Below, one piece after another: positions 1 to 7,518 of a stretch of 15,253 nucleotides of DNA (its first letter is position 1; the number at the start of each line of letters is the position of its first letter). The notes below the pieces were generated by a model. It made no database searches and was not told the origin of the DNA. It worked only from the letters and a program-made list of their open reading frames with translations. A program made the translations under genes and the position numbers. This DNA is from Candidatus Dormiibacterota bacterium (GTDB taxonomy: Bacteria > Chloroflexota > Dormibacteria > Aeolococcales > Aeolococcaceae). The stretch spans positions 1-15,253 of the forward strand of contig PLAX01000206.1 of NCBI GenBank assembly GCA_003135255.1, given 5' to 3'.

Positions 1-160
1 CCGTCACGAGCAGGAAGGCTCGATGGACCGCCCCGGTGATCAGCACCGTCAGCCGGGGCGCGGTGGCGCGGGGGACGACCAGCGTGCCGAAGACGCTCGC
101 CGCGGTGAGCAGGAGGATGGCGATGCCGGCGGCGAAGCCGGCCCAGCTGACGGCGGTCAC
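1..160 (-). CDS. Partial membrane protein N-terminus, possibly ion-channel family
   Basis: An open minus-strand frame starts at GTG (158-160) and stays open to the left edge, giving 53 residues. It begins VTAVSWAGFAAGIAILLLTA, one clear hydrophobic transmembrane helix (about residues 5-25), followed by SVFGTLVVPR and a basic amphipathic stretch ending in HRAFLLVT. This layout, a first helix followed by a 'TLVVPR' turn, resembles the N-terminus of actinobacterial two-transmembrane potassium-channel-like proteins. The pore region would lie outside the window, so the family call is an inference. A weak GGAA lies just upstream of the GTG. It sits 61 nt downstream of the nitronate monooxygenase-like gene on the same strand and may be co-transcribed with it. 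A real membrane protein is likely; the ion-channel label is uncertain. Confidence 0.45.
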   Translation of the reverse strand, partial: MTAVSWAGFAAGIAILLLTAASVFGTLVVPRATAPRLTVLITGAVHRAFLLVT

Positions 161-221
161 GCTTCCGAGGATAGGGGGCGCCCCGCGTCCGATGCCGTGC
201 AGCACCCTGCCAGCGCCCGGG

Positions 222-1748
222 TCAGAGTCCCGAGGCAGCGCCCGTCAGGTAGCGGATGACGTCGTCGGCGCCGTAGTCGTCCCGGCCGGGGGGGAGGAGG
301 CCGACCAGCCGGCCCAGGTCGTCACCGCTCGTGACGATCGGCGGCTCCACCGTGCCGTCCTTCTGCACCTGGGGGTGGCCACAGGTCGCGAGCAGGCCGT
401 TGCAGAGGCAGCGCCGCCCGGCGGCGTCCTCCTCCGAGCCCCCCTTGGCGACGTAGGCCGTCACCGGCTCCGCCGCGCAGCGGTAGGTGATCGAGCCCCC
501 ACCCGTCGACACCGGCTCGCGGAGGTAGCCGTTGTCACACACCCGGGGTCGCGCCTCGTAGACCTCGGGCACCGAGACGCTGCCCTCGACCTGGACGACC
601 TTGAAGGGGTATCCCGATGAGGATGCGCGGGGCTCGGTGCGGACCGCGGCACCGCCCTCGCGTGCGGAACGGAGGACCTGCACCCGCAGGTCGGGATCCA
701 TGCCTGACTCCCGGGAGAAGGCGAAGAGGGTGCCCAGCTGGATCCCGGTGGCTCCGGCCTCGCGGGCCGCCGCGAGGCTCTCCGGGGAGCCGGTGGCGCC
801 GGCCAGCCAGAAGGGCAGGCCCAGCTCGGCCATCCGGGCGGTGTCCGCCTGGTCCCGCTCTCCGTACACGGGCTGGCCGGTCTCGTCGAGGACGGTCCGG
901 CCCCGCGGCGGTGCGTTGTGCCCCCCGGCCAGCGGGCCCTCGACGATGAAGCCCTCGACGCTGCCGGTCGAGCGCCGCAGCAGCATGGCCGCCAGCGAGT
1001 CGGCGGAGACGATGGGGAGGAAGGCGGGACGGGGGAGCTGAGCCGCACCGTAGCCGACGCCCTCGGGGTCGAAGCGGAGCATCGGCGCCGGCTCGTCGGT
1101 GGTGGGGCCGTCGAGGAGGCGCAGGCTGGCGCCCTGGCCCGCGGCGAAGGCGTCCAGGACCCCGGGGATCTCGCGGGGGATGCCGGCGCCCATCAGGATG
1201 CAGTCGACTCCGGCGAGCATGGCCCCGTAGAGGGTGGGCAGGGTCGGCGCCTTGACCTTGGTCAGCAGGTTGATCCCCACCCGGCCCCGGTGCCCCTCGC
1301 GAGCCAGGACCACCTCGACGAAGGCCGCGAGCACGGTGAGGTCGCGCACCAGGGGCCGCTCCACATGGCTGTGCATCCCCACCCGGCGGTACGGCGTGGC
1401 CGCCTGCTTGCCCATCGGAACGAAGAAGCGGTCGAGCACGCGGCCCGCCACCCCCTGGTCCGGGAACGCCTCGATGGCGCGGCGGAGATGGCCGCCGGTG
1501 TCGCCGTCCTGGAGCCGGCGCGCCACCACGCTGTCGAGCGCGGTGCCCGAGACCACCCCCATGCAGGCGCGATGCGAGGCGACGGCACGGGCCAGCCGCC
1601 ATCCCGAGATGGCGACTCCCATCCCCCCCTGGATGATGCGGACTTGGCGCAGCCAGCCGTGGCGGCCCTGGACCTCGTCGCTGACGGTACTCACTCGCCT
1701 CTCATGTTCCCGGCTCGCGCGGCGCATGGCATCGGCAACCAGGGCCAA
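222..1748 (-). CDS. Nitronate monooxygenase / 2-nitropropane dioxygenase-like FMN flavoprotein
   Basis: The protein is 508 aa from a TTG start. Family members are FMN-dependent TIM barrels that oxidise nitronates or act as enoyl reductases. Visible family features are the N-terminal flavin strand IIQGGMGVAISG (38-49), VGINLLTKV (157-165), the MLAGVDCILMGAGIP strand-turn (177-191), the GGHNAP loop (275-280, where the family's catalytic His lies) and the phosphate-binding region GATGIQLGTLFAFS (332-345). After the barrel there is a C-terminal extension of about 110 residues with five cysteines (C404, C424, C447, C449, C456). The start is uncertain: TTG at 1748 has AGGA a few bases upstream, ATG at 1727 has no clear ribosome site, and GTG at 1694 would still keep the whole conserved domain. 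Transcribed away from the nifJ block, it need not be functionally linked to it. Substrate unknown. Confidence 0.8.
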   Translation of the reverse strand: MALVADAMRRASREHERRVSTVSDEVQGRHGWLRQVRIIQGGMGVAISGWRLARAVASHRACMGVVSGTALDSVVARRLQDGDTGGHLRRAIEAFPDQGVAGRVLDRFFVPMGKQAATPYRRVGMHSHVERPLVRDLTVLAAFVEVVLAREGHRGRVGINLLTKVKAPTLPTLYGAMLAGVDCILMGAGIPREIPGVLDAFAAGQGASLRLLDGPTTDEPAPMLRFDPEGVGYGAAQLPRPAFLPIVSADSLAAMLLRRSTGSVEGFIVEGPLAGGHNAPPRGRTVLDETGQPVYGERDQADTARMAELGLPFWLAGATGSPESLAAAREAGATGIQLGTLFAFSRESGMDPDLRVQVLRSAREGGAAVRTEPRASSSGYPFKVVQVEGSVSVPEVYEARPRVCDNGYLREPVSTGGGSITYRCAAEPVTAYVAKGGSEEDAAGRRCLCNGLLATCGHPQVQKDGTVEPPIVTSGDDLGRLVGLLPPGRDDYGADDVIRYLTGAASGL

Positions 1749-1785
1749 TTCGTCCTGACCCGAAGGGCCAGGTCTTGCCTTCCGG

Positions 1786-1812
1786 GCGTGCCACTAGGGC
1801 CGAATGGCACGC
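1786..1812. repeat. Inverted repeat, operator-like
   Basis: Perfect 8-bp arms GCGTGCCA (1786-1793) and TGGCACGC (1805-1812) are separated by 11 nt. No T-run follows on either strand, so it does not look like an intrinsic terminator. It lies about 40 nt upstream of the putative start of the minus-strand flavoprotein gene and about 250 nt upstream of nifJ. That position suits a regulator-binding site, but no regulator is identified. Confidence 0.4.
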
Positions 1813-1821
1813 GACTGATAA

Positions 1822-1834
1822 GGGCTGTCAGCCC
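1822..1834. repeat. Short near-perfect palindrome GGGCTGTCAGCCC
   Basis: Six-bp arms GGGCTG and CAGCCC flank a single central T. It sits 10 nt from the preceding inverted repeat in the divergent intergenic region. Short palindromes arise by chance in GC-rich DNA, so this is a weak operator candidate. Confidence 0.3.
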
Positions 1835-2047
1835 ATCAAGAAGGGACCGCGGGCTCCCCAGTCCTTCCATTCAGGGTCCTCCCGGCCCTGCCGGCGGAGC
1901 GTATGTGGGCCCCGCCGTGCGGGCGGTGAGGACCTTTGGTCTGCGCTAACTGACGTCTCTCGACCCTGTCGCCCCCGCTGCGTTTCTGGTTGACTCACGG
2001 GGTCCGAAATCCAGGCAACGGGGTCGCTTCGCGGCGGCTCGTGCGGC

Positions 2048-2055
2048 GGAGGTGA
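2048..2055 (+). promoter_or_regulatory. Ribosome binding site supporting the TTG start of nifJ
   Basis: GGAGGTGA ends 9 nt before the TTG at 2065. The last three bases (2053-2055) form an in-frame TGA, so translation cannot begin further upstream. The conserved IDGNEAAA motif starts only eight residues after the TTG. Together these fix the TTG as the start. Confidence 0.8.
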
Positions 2056-2064
2056 CACCGAACC

Positions 2065-5000
2065 TTGACTAGATCCGCGCGCATCTGCATCGATGGCAAC
2101 GAGGCCGCCGCTCGCGTGGCCTATGCCCTCTCTGAAGTCATCTCGCTGTACCCGATCACGCCGTCCTCTCCGATGGGCGAGCACGCCGACGACTGGGCCA
2201 CCGCGGGAGTCCCCAACCTCTTCGGCGAGGTCCCCGACATCGTCGAGATGCAGTCCGAGGCCGGTGCCGCCGGTGCCCTCCACGGTGCCCTCCAGAAGGG
2301 CACGCTGGCGACCACCTTCACCGCCTCGCAGGGGCTGCTGCTGATGGTCCCCAACATGTTCAAGATCGCCGGCGAGCTGCTGCCCGCGGTGATCCATGTC
2401 GCGGCCCGCAGCCTTGCCACCCACGCGCTCTCCATCTTCGGCGACCACTCCGACGTGATGGCCGTCCGCTCCACCGGGTGGGCGATGCTCTCCTCCGCGA
2501 CCGTGCAGGAGGCGCAGGACCTGGCCCTCGTCGCCCACGCGGCCACCCTCACCTCGCGGGTGCCCTTCCTCCACTTCTTCGACGGTTTTCGCACCTCGCA
2601 CGAGCTTTCCAGCGTCACCCCGCTGGAGAACGAGGATCTGGCCGCACTGATCGACACCCGGGCCATCGAGGAGGCGCGTCTCCGTGGCATGAGCCCGGAT
2701 CACCCGGACGTGCGCGGAACGGCTCAGAACCCGGATGTCTTCTTCCAGGGTCGCGAGGCCGCCAGCCCCTTCTACCGTGAGGTCCCGGGCATCGTCGCCC
2801 ACGCCATGGAGGAGCTGGCCCAGCGCACCGGACGGCGTTACGGGCTGGTCGACTACGTGGGAGCTCCCGACGCCGACCGCGTGGTGGTGCTGATGGGCTC
2901 CGGTTGCGGTGCCGTCGAAGAGACGGTCGAGGTGCTGCGGGCGCGTGGCGAGAAGGTCGGGATGGTGAAGGTCCACCTCTACCGTCCCTTCCCGAGCGCG
3001 GAGCTGATCGCTGCGCTGCCGCGGACCGTGAAGCGGATCTCGGTCCTGGACCGGACTAAGGAGCCGGGCGGGGTCGGTGAGCCCCTCTACCTCGACGTGC
3101 GGGCCGCCCTCGATGAGGCGATGGAGGCCGAGAACCCGCCCTTCGCCGTCGCGCCGCACGTGGTGGGTGGGCGTTACGGGCTCTCCTCCAAGGAGTTCAC
3201 TCCGGGGATGGCCAAGGCGGTCTTCGACGATCTGGCCGCCGAGAAGCCCCGCCGCCACTTCGTCGTCGGAGTCAACGACGACGTGAGCCTCTCCAGCCTG
3301 GCCTGGGACCCGGAGTTCAGCGCCCCGCGCCCCGAGGGCGAGCTGCAGGCGATGTTCTTCGGGCTCGGCGCGGACGGCACCGTGGGCGCCAACAAGAACA
3401 GCGCGAAGATCATCTCCGACGGCACCGGCAAACATGTCCAGGGCTACTTCGTCTACGACTCCAAGAAGTCGGGCTCGATGACCGTCTCCCACCTGCGCTT
3501 CGGCCCGCAGCCCATCCGCTCCACCTACCTGATCACCGGCGCCGACTTCGTCGCCTGCCATGACTACGGCCTCTTGGAGCGGGTCAACGTGCTGGAGTGG
3601 GCCAAGCCCGGCGCGACCTTCCTGCTCAACTCGCCGTATCCGCCCGGCGAGGTCTGGGACCGGCTGCCCCGCGCGGTGAGACGGGAGATCGTGGAGAAGA
3701 AGATCGAGCTCTGGGTGGTCGACGCCCAGCGCATCGCCGCCGAGGCACAGCTCGGGACGCGCATCAACACCGTGATGCAGGTCTGCTTCTTCGCCCTCGC
3801 CAAGGTCCTGCCCGTCGATCAGGCCATCGCCGACATCAAGGGGGCGGTGGTCAAGAGCTACGGGCGCCGGGGCCAGACCGTGGTGGACCGCAACATCGCC
3901 GCCATCGACTCCGCGCTCGCCGGGCTCACCCGGGTGCTGCCCGTCGAAGGGGCGGTCGCCGGCGCGGACGGCGGGGGCCTCATCCGCGACTTCAGCGAGG
4001 CGCCGCGTTTCGTGCGCGAGGTCACCTCGGTCCTGATCGCCGACCGGGGCGAGACGCTGCCGGTCTCGGCGATGCCGGCCGACGGGAGGTTCCCCTCCGG
4101 GACCGCGCGCTACGAGAAGCGCGCGATCGCCACCGAGATCCCGATCTGGGACCCCGTCATCTGCAGCGACTGCGGCAAGTGCGCCATCGTCTGTCCGCAC
4201 GCGGCCGTGCGGATGAAGGTCTTTCCCCCCGAGGCCCTGGCCGAGGCACCCGACGGGTTCCCCTCCAAGCCCTTCCGCTCCAAGGAGCTGGCCGGCCACC
4301 TGCTGACCATCCAGGTCGCGCCCGACGACTGCACCGGCTGCGGTCTCTGCGTCGAGGTCTGCCCGGCGCGGTCCAAGACCGAGGCCCGGCACAAGTCGCT
4401 CAACCTGGAGCCGGTCCTCGAGCACCGTGACGTCGAGCGCACGCGGTGGGACTTCTTCCAGACCATCCCGGAGCTGGACCGGAGCCTGCTCGCCCACAAC
4501 ACCGTCAAGGGCGCCGCCGTCCTCGAGCCCCTCTTCGAGTTCTCGGGGGCATGCGCCGGATGCGGCGAGACCCCGTACCTCAAGATCATCTCCCAGCTCT
4601 TCGGTGATCGCCTGCTGATCGCCAACGCGACCGGCTGCTCCTCGATCTACGGCGGCAACCTTCCGACCACGCCCTGGGCCGCCAACCGGCAGGGACGCGG
4701 CCCGGCCTGGGCAAACTCGCTCTTCGAGGACAACGCCGAGTTCGGTCTCGGCATCCGCATCGGCCTGGAGGCACAGCAGCGGGCCGCCCGGTCACTGCTG
4801 CACGGTCTCTCCGCGGCGGTCGGCGAGCCCCTGACCGACGCCATCCTCGGCGCCACCCAGACGGACGAGCAGTCGGTCTTCGCCCAGCGCAAGCGGGTCG
4901 TCGCGCTCAAGGAGCGTCTCGCCACCCTGAGCCCCGCGGGCAACACCCTCGCCCGGCAGGCGGCTCAGCTGAACGTGCTCGCCGACAGTCTGGTGCGCAA

Positions 5001-5751
5001 GTCGGTCTGGATCGTCGGCGGCGACGGCTGGGCGTACGACATCGGCTTCGGCGGGCTGGATCACGTGCTCGCCTCCGGTCGTGACATCAACGTCCTGGTG
5101 CTCGACACCGAGGTCTACTCCAACACCGGCGGGCAGGCCTCCAAGGCCACCCAGCGTGGCGCCGTCGCCCGTTTCGCGGCCTCCGGAAAGGGCACTCCCA
5201 AGAAGGACCTGGGCGCCACCGGTCGCGCCTACGGCAACGTGTACGTGGCCCAGATCGCCATCGGGGCCAACGACGTCCAGACCATCAAGGCGCTCATGGA
5301 GGCCGATGCCTGGCCCGGACCGTCGCTGGTGATCGCCTACTCGACCTGCATCGCGCACGGCATCGAGATGTCGACCTCCATGACCCACCAGAAGGACGCG
5401 GTGCGCTCCGGATACTGGCCGCTCTACCGCTTCCACCCCACCGTGGAGGAGTCCGGCGAGCCCCTCACGCTCGATTCCCGCGAGCCCTCCATCCCGGTCT
5501 CCGAGTTCGTCAACTCCGAGGTGCGCTTCTCGTCCCTCGCCCGCAGCGATCCCGACCGCTCCGCTTATCTGATGAAGCTCCTGGAGCGCGACGCCGCCGA
5601 GCGCTGGCGCTACTACAGCCAGCTCGCCGGTGTGCACCGGACGCTCGTCAGCGACGGTGTCGAGGACGAGCCGGAGGAGGACGGCGAGGGCGCGGACGGC
5701 AGCGCGGCGGCGCCGGCCGCCGCGGCCACCGACGCGGAGGACAAGCCATGA
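2065..5751 (+). CDS. nifJ: Pyruvate:ferredoxin (flavodoxin) oxidoreductase
   Basis: A 1228-aa single-chain PFOR that oxidises pyruvate plus CoA to acetyl-CoA, CO2 and two low-potential electrons for ferredoxin in the cytoplasm. Domain order is complete: N-terminal domain with IDGNEAAA and YPITPSSPM (29-37, pyruvate pocket), a second transketolase-like domain (~260-400), the gamma domain with FGLGADGTVGANKNS (~430-450), the EKR motif at 684-686, two ferredoxin-type clusters (C700/C703/C706/C710 and C756/C759/C762/C766), and the TPP domain with CAGCGE (C830, C833), TGCSSIYGG (C858), GGDGWAYDIGFGG (~985) and C1095. Three four-cysteine sets fit the usual three [4Fe-4S] clusters. The last ~30 residues are a low-complexity Ala/Glu/Asp tail beyond the usual family end. 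It starts at TTG and overlaps the next gene by 4 nt. First gene of the operon; the ferredoxin two genes downstream is the likely acceptor. Confidence 0.97.
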   Translation: MTRSARICIDGNEAAARVAYALSEVISLYPITPSSPMGEHADDWATAGVPNLFGEVPDIVEMQSEAGAAGALHGALQKGTLATTFTASQGLLLMVPNMFKIAGELLPAVIHVAARSLATHALSIFGDHSDVMAVRSTGWAMLSSATVQEAQDLALVAHAATLTSRVPFLHFFDGFRTSHELSSVTPLENEDLAALIDTRAIEEARLRGMSPDHPDVRGTAQNPDVFFQGREAASPFYREVPGIVAHAMEELAQRTGRRYGLVDYVGAPDADRVVVLMGSGCGAVEETVEVLRARGEKVGMVKVHLYRPFPSAELIAALPRTVKRISVLDRTKEPGGVGEPLYLDVRAALDEAMEAENPPFAVAPHVVGGRYGLSSKEFTPGMAKAVFDDLAAEKPRRHFVVGVNDDVSLSSLAWDPEFSAPRPEGELQAMFFGLGADGTVGANKNSAKIISDGTGKHVQGYFVYDSKKSGSMTVSHLRFGPQPIRSTYLITGADFVACHDYGLLERVNVLEWAKPGATFLLNSPYPPGEVWDRLPRAVRREIVEKKIELWVVDAQRIAAEAQLGTRINTVMQVCFFALAKVLPVDQAIADIKGAVVKSYGRRGQTVVDRNIAAIDSALAGLTRVLPVEGAVAGADGGGLIRDFSEAPRFVREVTSVLIADRGETLPVSAMPADGRFPSGTARYEKRAIATEIPIWDPVICSDCGKCAIVCPHAAVRMKVFPPEALAEAPDGFPSKPFRSKELAGHLLTIQVAPDDCTGCGLCVEVCPARSKTEARHKSLNLEPVLEHRDVERTRWDFFQTIPELDRSLLAHNTVKGAAVLEPLFEFSGACAGCGETPYLKIISQLFGDRLLIANATGCSSIYGGNLPTTPWAANRQGRGPAWANSLFEDNAEFGLGIRIGLEAQQRAARSLLHGLSAAVGEPLTDAILGATQTDEQSVFAQRKRVVALKERLATLSPAGNTLARQAAQLNVLADSLVRKSVWIVGGDGWAYDIGFGGLDHVLASGRDINVLVLDTEVYSNTGGQASKATQRGAVARFAASGKGTPKKDLGATGRAYGNVYVAQIAIGANDVQTIKALMEADAWPGPSLVIAYSTCIAHGIEMSTSMTHQKDAVRSGYWPLYRFHPTVEESGEPLTLDSREPSIPVSEFVNSEVRFSSLARSDPDRSAYLMKLLERDAAERWRYYSQLAGVHRTLVSDGVEDEPEEDGEGADGSAAAPAAAATDAEDKP

Positions 5752-6779
5752 ACCCGAGCGCCGTTGACCTCACCACCGCGTATCTCGGTCTGACCCTCAG
5801 GTCTCCGCTCGTCGCCTCTCCCAGCCCGCTCACCGGGGACATCGACTCCGCCCGCAGGCTGGCCGCGGCCGGGGTGGGCGCGCTCGTGCTCCCCTCGCTC
5901 TTCGAGGAGGAGATCGTCGCCGAGGAGCTGAGTCTCACCGCCGCCCTGGAGGCGGGGGCCGGGGTCAACCCCGAGGCGACCAATTACTTCCCGCCGGTCG
6001 AGGGTGCCACGCTGGCCGACCGCTACCTCGCCAACCTGGAGCGGATCAAGTCGGCGGTCGACGTCCCCGTCATCGCGAGTCTCAACGCCACCTCGGTGGG
6101 GGCGTGGAGCCGCTACGCGGAGCTGGTGGCGCGCGCCGGTGCCGACGCCGTCGAGCTGAACGTCTACCGGGTCGCCGCCAACCCCCAGCTCGCTGCCGCG
6201 GACATCGAGACCTCTAACCTGGAGCTGATCTCCGACGTCTGCGCCAAGGCAAAGGTGCCGGTGGCGGTGAAGCTCTCGCCCTACTACTCGTCCATGGGCC
6301 ACTTCGTCCACCAGGTGATCCGTGCGGGCGCCTCGGGGCTGGTGCTCTTCAACCGCTTCTATCAGCCCGACATCGACCTCGAGACCATGGACGTCGAATG
6401 CCGCCTCGAGCTCTCGACCCGCGTCGAGCTGGGGCTGCCGCTGCGCTGGATCGCCATGCTCCGTCCCCAGATTCCTGACTCCGTGTCACTGGCTGCGACG
6501 TCAGGTGTGCACGCGGGCAAGGACGCCGCCAAGGCGCTGGCCGTTGGCGCGAACGCGGTGATGATGACCTCGGAGCTGCTCCGCTCGGGGCCCGAGAGGG
6601 TTGCCGGAGTGGAGACGGAGCTCCGTTCCTGGCTTGCAGAACACGAATACGATTCGGCCGCCCAGTTGCGCGGATCGGTGTCCCGGGTGACCGCGGAGGC
6701 CGGCGAGGCCTTCGAGCGGGCCAACTACATGGCTACCCTTCGCTCTTGGGTTGGCGTGGGTGCCGAACCAAGGAGGTGA
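5748..6779 (+). CDS. Dihydroorotate dehydrogenase-like flavoprotein
   Basis: A 343-aa TIM barrel of the DHOD-like family often found beside nifJ. The start codon overlaps the nifJ stop (ATGA), with GGAGG 7 nt upstream at 5736-5740. Visible features are the N-terminal LGLTLRSPLVASPSPLT, ADAVELNVYRVA where true DHODs have an N-x-(S/C)-C-P-N-like motif, VAVKLSPYYSS, the GLVLFNRFYQPDIDLE signature of this subfamily, and the glycine-rich phosphate loops ATSGVHAGKDAAKALAVGANAVMMT near the C-terminus (FMN binding). The usual catalytic Cys/Ser loop of pyrimidine-pathway DHODs is not evident, and no pyr gene is nearby, so a role in pyrimidine synthesis is unlikely. Tight coupling to PFOR suggests a partner or repair role in ferredoxin/pyruvate metabolism. 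The true substrate is not known to me. Confidence 0.88.
   Translation: MNPSAVDLTTAYLGLTLRSPLVASPSPLTGDIDSARRLAAAGVGALVLPSLFEEEIVAEELSLTAALEAGAGVNPEATNYFPPVEGATLADRYLANLERIKSAVDVPVIASLNATSVGAWSRYAELVARAGADAVELNVYRVAANPQLAAADIETSNLELISDVCAKAKVPVAVKLSPYYSSMGHFVHQVIRAGASGLVLFNRFYQPDIDLETMDVECRLELSTRVELGLPLRWIAMLRPQIPDSVSLAATSGVHAGKDAAKALAVGANAVMMTSELLRSGPERVAGVETELRSWLAEHEYDSAAQLRGSVSRVTAEAGEAFERANYMATLRSWVGVGAEPRR
6771..6779 (+). promoter_or_regulatory. Strong ribosome binding site for the ferredoxin gene
   Basis: AGGAGGTGA ends 4 nt before the ATG at 6784 and matches the 16S anti-Shine-Dalgarno sequence almost fully. It decides the ferredoxin start: the frame is open further upstream, to 6751, but those codons overlap the end of the previous gene and have no such site. 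The consensus fit suggests the ferredoxin is made in higher amounts than its neighbours. Confidence 0.85.
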
Positions 6780-6783
6780 CCGC

Positions 6784-7017
6784 ATGAAGGTTTGGATCGA
6801 CCAGAAGTACTGCACCGGAGACAACCTCTGCGAGGATCTCTGCCCGGCTGTCTTCACCCAGCTCGACGACGGGCTCTCCTATGTGAAGCAGGATGGGGTC
6901 GTCCTCGAGAAGCCCGGTGGCAAGGGGAGCCAGGCCCTGGTGCCTGCGGAGCACGAGGAAGGTGTCCGCGAAGCCGTCGCCCAGTGCGCCGGCGAGTGCA
7001 TCTTCATCGAGGAGTAG
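6784..7017 (+). CDS. Small single-cluster ferredoxin with Asp at a ligand position
   Basis: A 77-aa acidic ferredoxin, a soluble cytoplasmic electron carrier. Cluster motif: C10, then D13 where bacterial [4Fe-4S] ferredoxins have a Cys, then C16, C20 followed by Pro, and C68 near the C-terminus. This is the C-x2-D-x2-C-x3-C-P pattern known from Pyrococcus furiosus ferredoxin, where the Asp ligates one iron of a [4Fe-4S] cluster and the site converts easily to [3Fe-4S]. The Pro usually following the last ligand is Ala (CAGEC), and there is an extra C72. It lies 4 nt after the DHOD-like gene and 3 nt before hoxE. It is the obvious carrier between the pyruvate oxidoreductase and the Hox diaphorase, or the HdrA-like protein; that pairing is inferred from position. 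Confidence 0.93.
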   Translation: MKVWIDQKYCTGDNLCEDLCPAVFTQLDDGLSYVKQDGVVLEKPGGKGSQALVPAEHEEGVREAVAQCAGECIFIEE

Positions 7018-7020
7018 CAG

Positions 7021-7518
7021 ATGACCGTGGCGGCCGACGCTCCTCCTGCCTCCCCAACCCGCGACGACAAGCGCTGGCGTCAGGTGGACGTCCGTGTCCG
7101 CCGCCTGGGGGCGAGGCCGGACGCTCTCATCGAGGTCCTCCACACCGTGCAGGAGGTCTTCGGATACCTGGACGACGATGCCCTGAGCTACGTGAGCGAG
7201 GCTCTCGGAGTACCGCCCAGCCGGGTGCTGGGAGTCGCCACCTTCTACTCGCACTTCGTCCGCAAGCCTCAGGGGGAGCACACCTGCGTGGTGTGCATGG
7301 GTACGGCCTGCTACATCAACGGCGCGGCCGCCCTCCTCAACCGTATTCATGACACGCTCGGGATCGACGCGGGTGGCACCACCCCCGACGGCCGGATCTC
7401 GCTGCTCCGTGCACGCTGCCTGGGAGCGTGCAGCATGGCCCCGGCGGTCGTCATCGATGACGAGGTGCACGGACGGATCTCTCCCGACGGCGTGCAAGAA
7501 ATGCTGGAGGCGCTATGA
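7021..7518 (+). CDS. hoxE: Bidirectional [NiFe] hydrogenase diaphorase subunit HoxE (NuoE-like)
   Basis: A 165-aa thioredoxin-fold [2Fe-2S] subunit related to complex I NuoE. Cluster ligands fit C92-x4-C97 (VCMGTACYINGA) and C133-x3-C137 (ARCLGACSMAP). The N-terminal helical region has the family's LIEVLHTVQEVFGYL and GVATFYSHF (71-79). An extra C89 sits three residues before the first ligand. GAGGAG at 7009-7014 is correctly spaced for the ATG at 7021, and the stop overlaps hoxF by 4 nt. With HoxF and HoxU it forms the NAD(H)-oxidising module. Identity as HoxE rather than NuoE or HndA rests on the hoxY-hoxH genes downstream. In cyanobacteria HoxE is proposed to help connect the enzyme to ferredoxin. 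Confidence 0.92.
   Translation: MTVAADAPPASPTRDDKRWRQVDVRVRRLGARPDALIEVLHTVQEVFGYLDDDALSYVSEALGVPPSRVLGVATFYSHFVRKPQGEHTCVVCMGTACYINGAAALLNRIHDTLGIDAGGTTPDGRISLLRARCLGACSMAPAVVIDDEVHGRISPDGVQEMLEAL

Larger units (their letters stand above)
1749..2064. promoter_or_regulatory. Divergent intergenic region between the minus-strand flavoprotein and nifJ
   Basis: These 316 bases contain no convincing gene; the ORFs crossing it look like overhangs of shadow frames. It must hold the promoters for both directions. Visible elements are an 8-bp inverted repeat (1786-1812), a 13-bp near-palindrome (1822-1834), an 8-bp direct repeat ACGGGGTC at 1997-2004 and 2018-2025 (21 nt apart, about two helical turns), and a TTGACT hexamer at 1990-1995. 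I could not pair TTGACT with a good -10 element at normal spacing, so no promoter is called. Confidence 0.5.

Noticed and set aside
1990..2018. Sigma-70-like promoter with TTGACT as -35
   Set aside because: No acceptable -10 hexamer is found at 16-19 nt spacing, so only the hexamer is noted.
1828..4497. 889-codon open frame antisense to nifJ
   Set aside because: Its product is rich in Gly, Arg, Asp and His with no recognisable domain, and it lies opposite a fully conserved PFOR. Long antisense frames are expected in very GC-rich genes.
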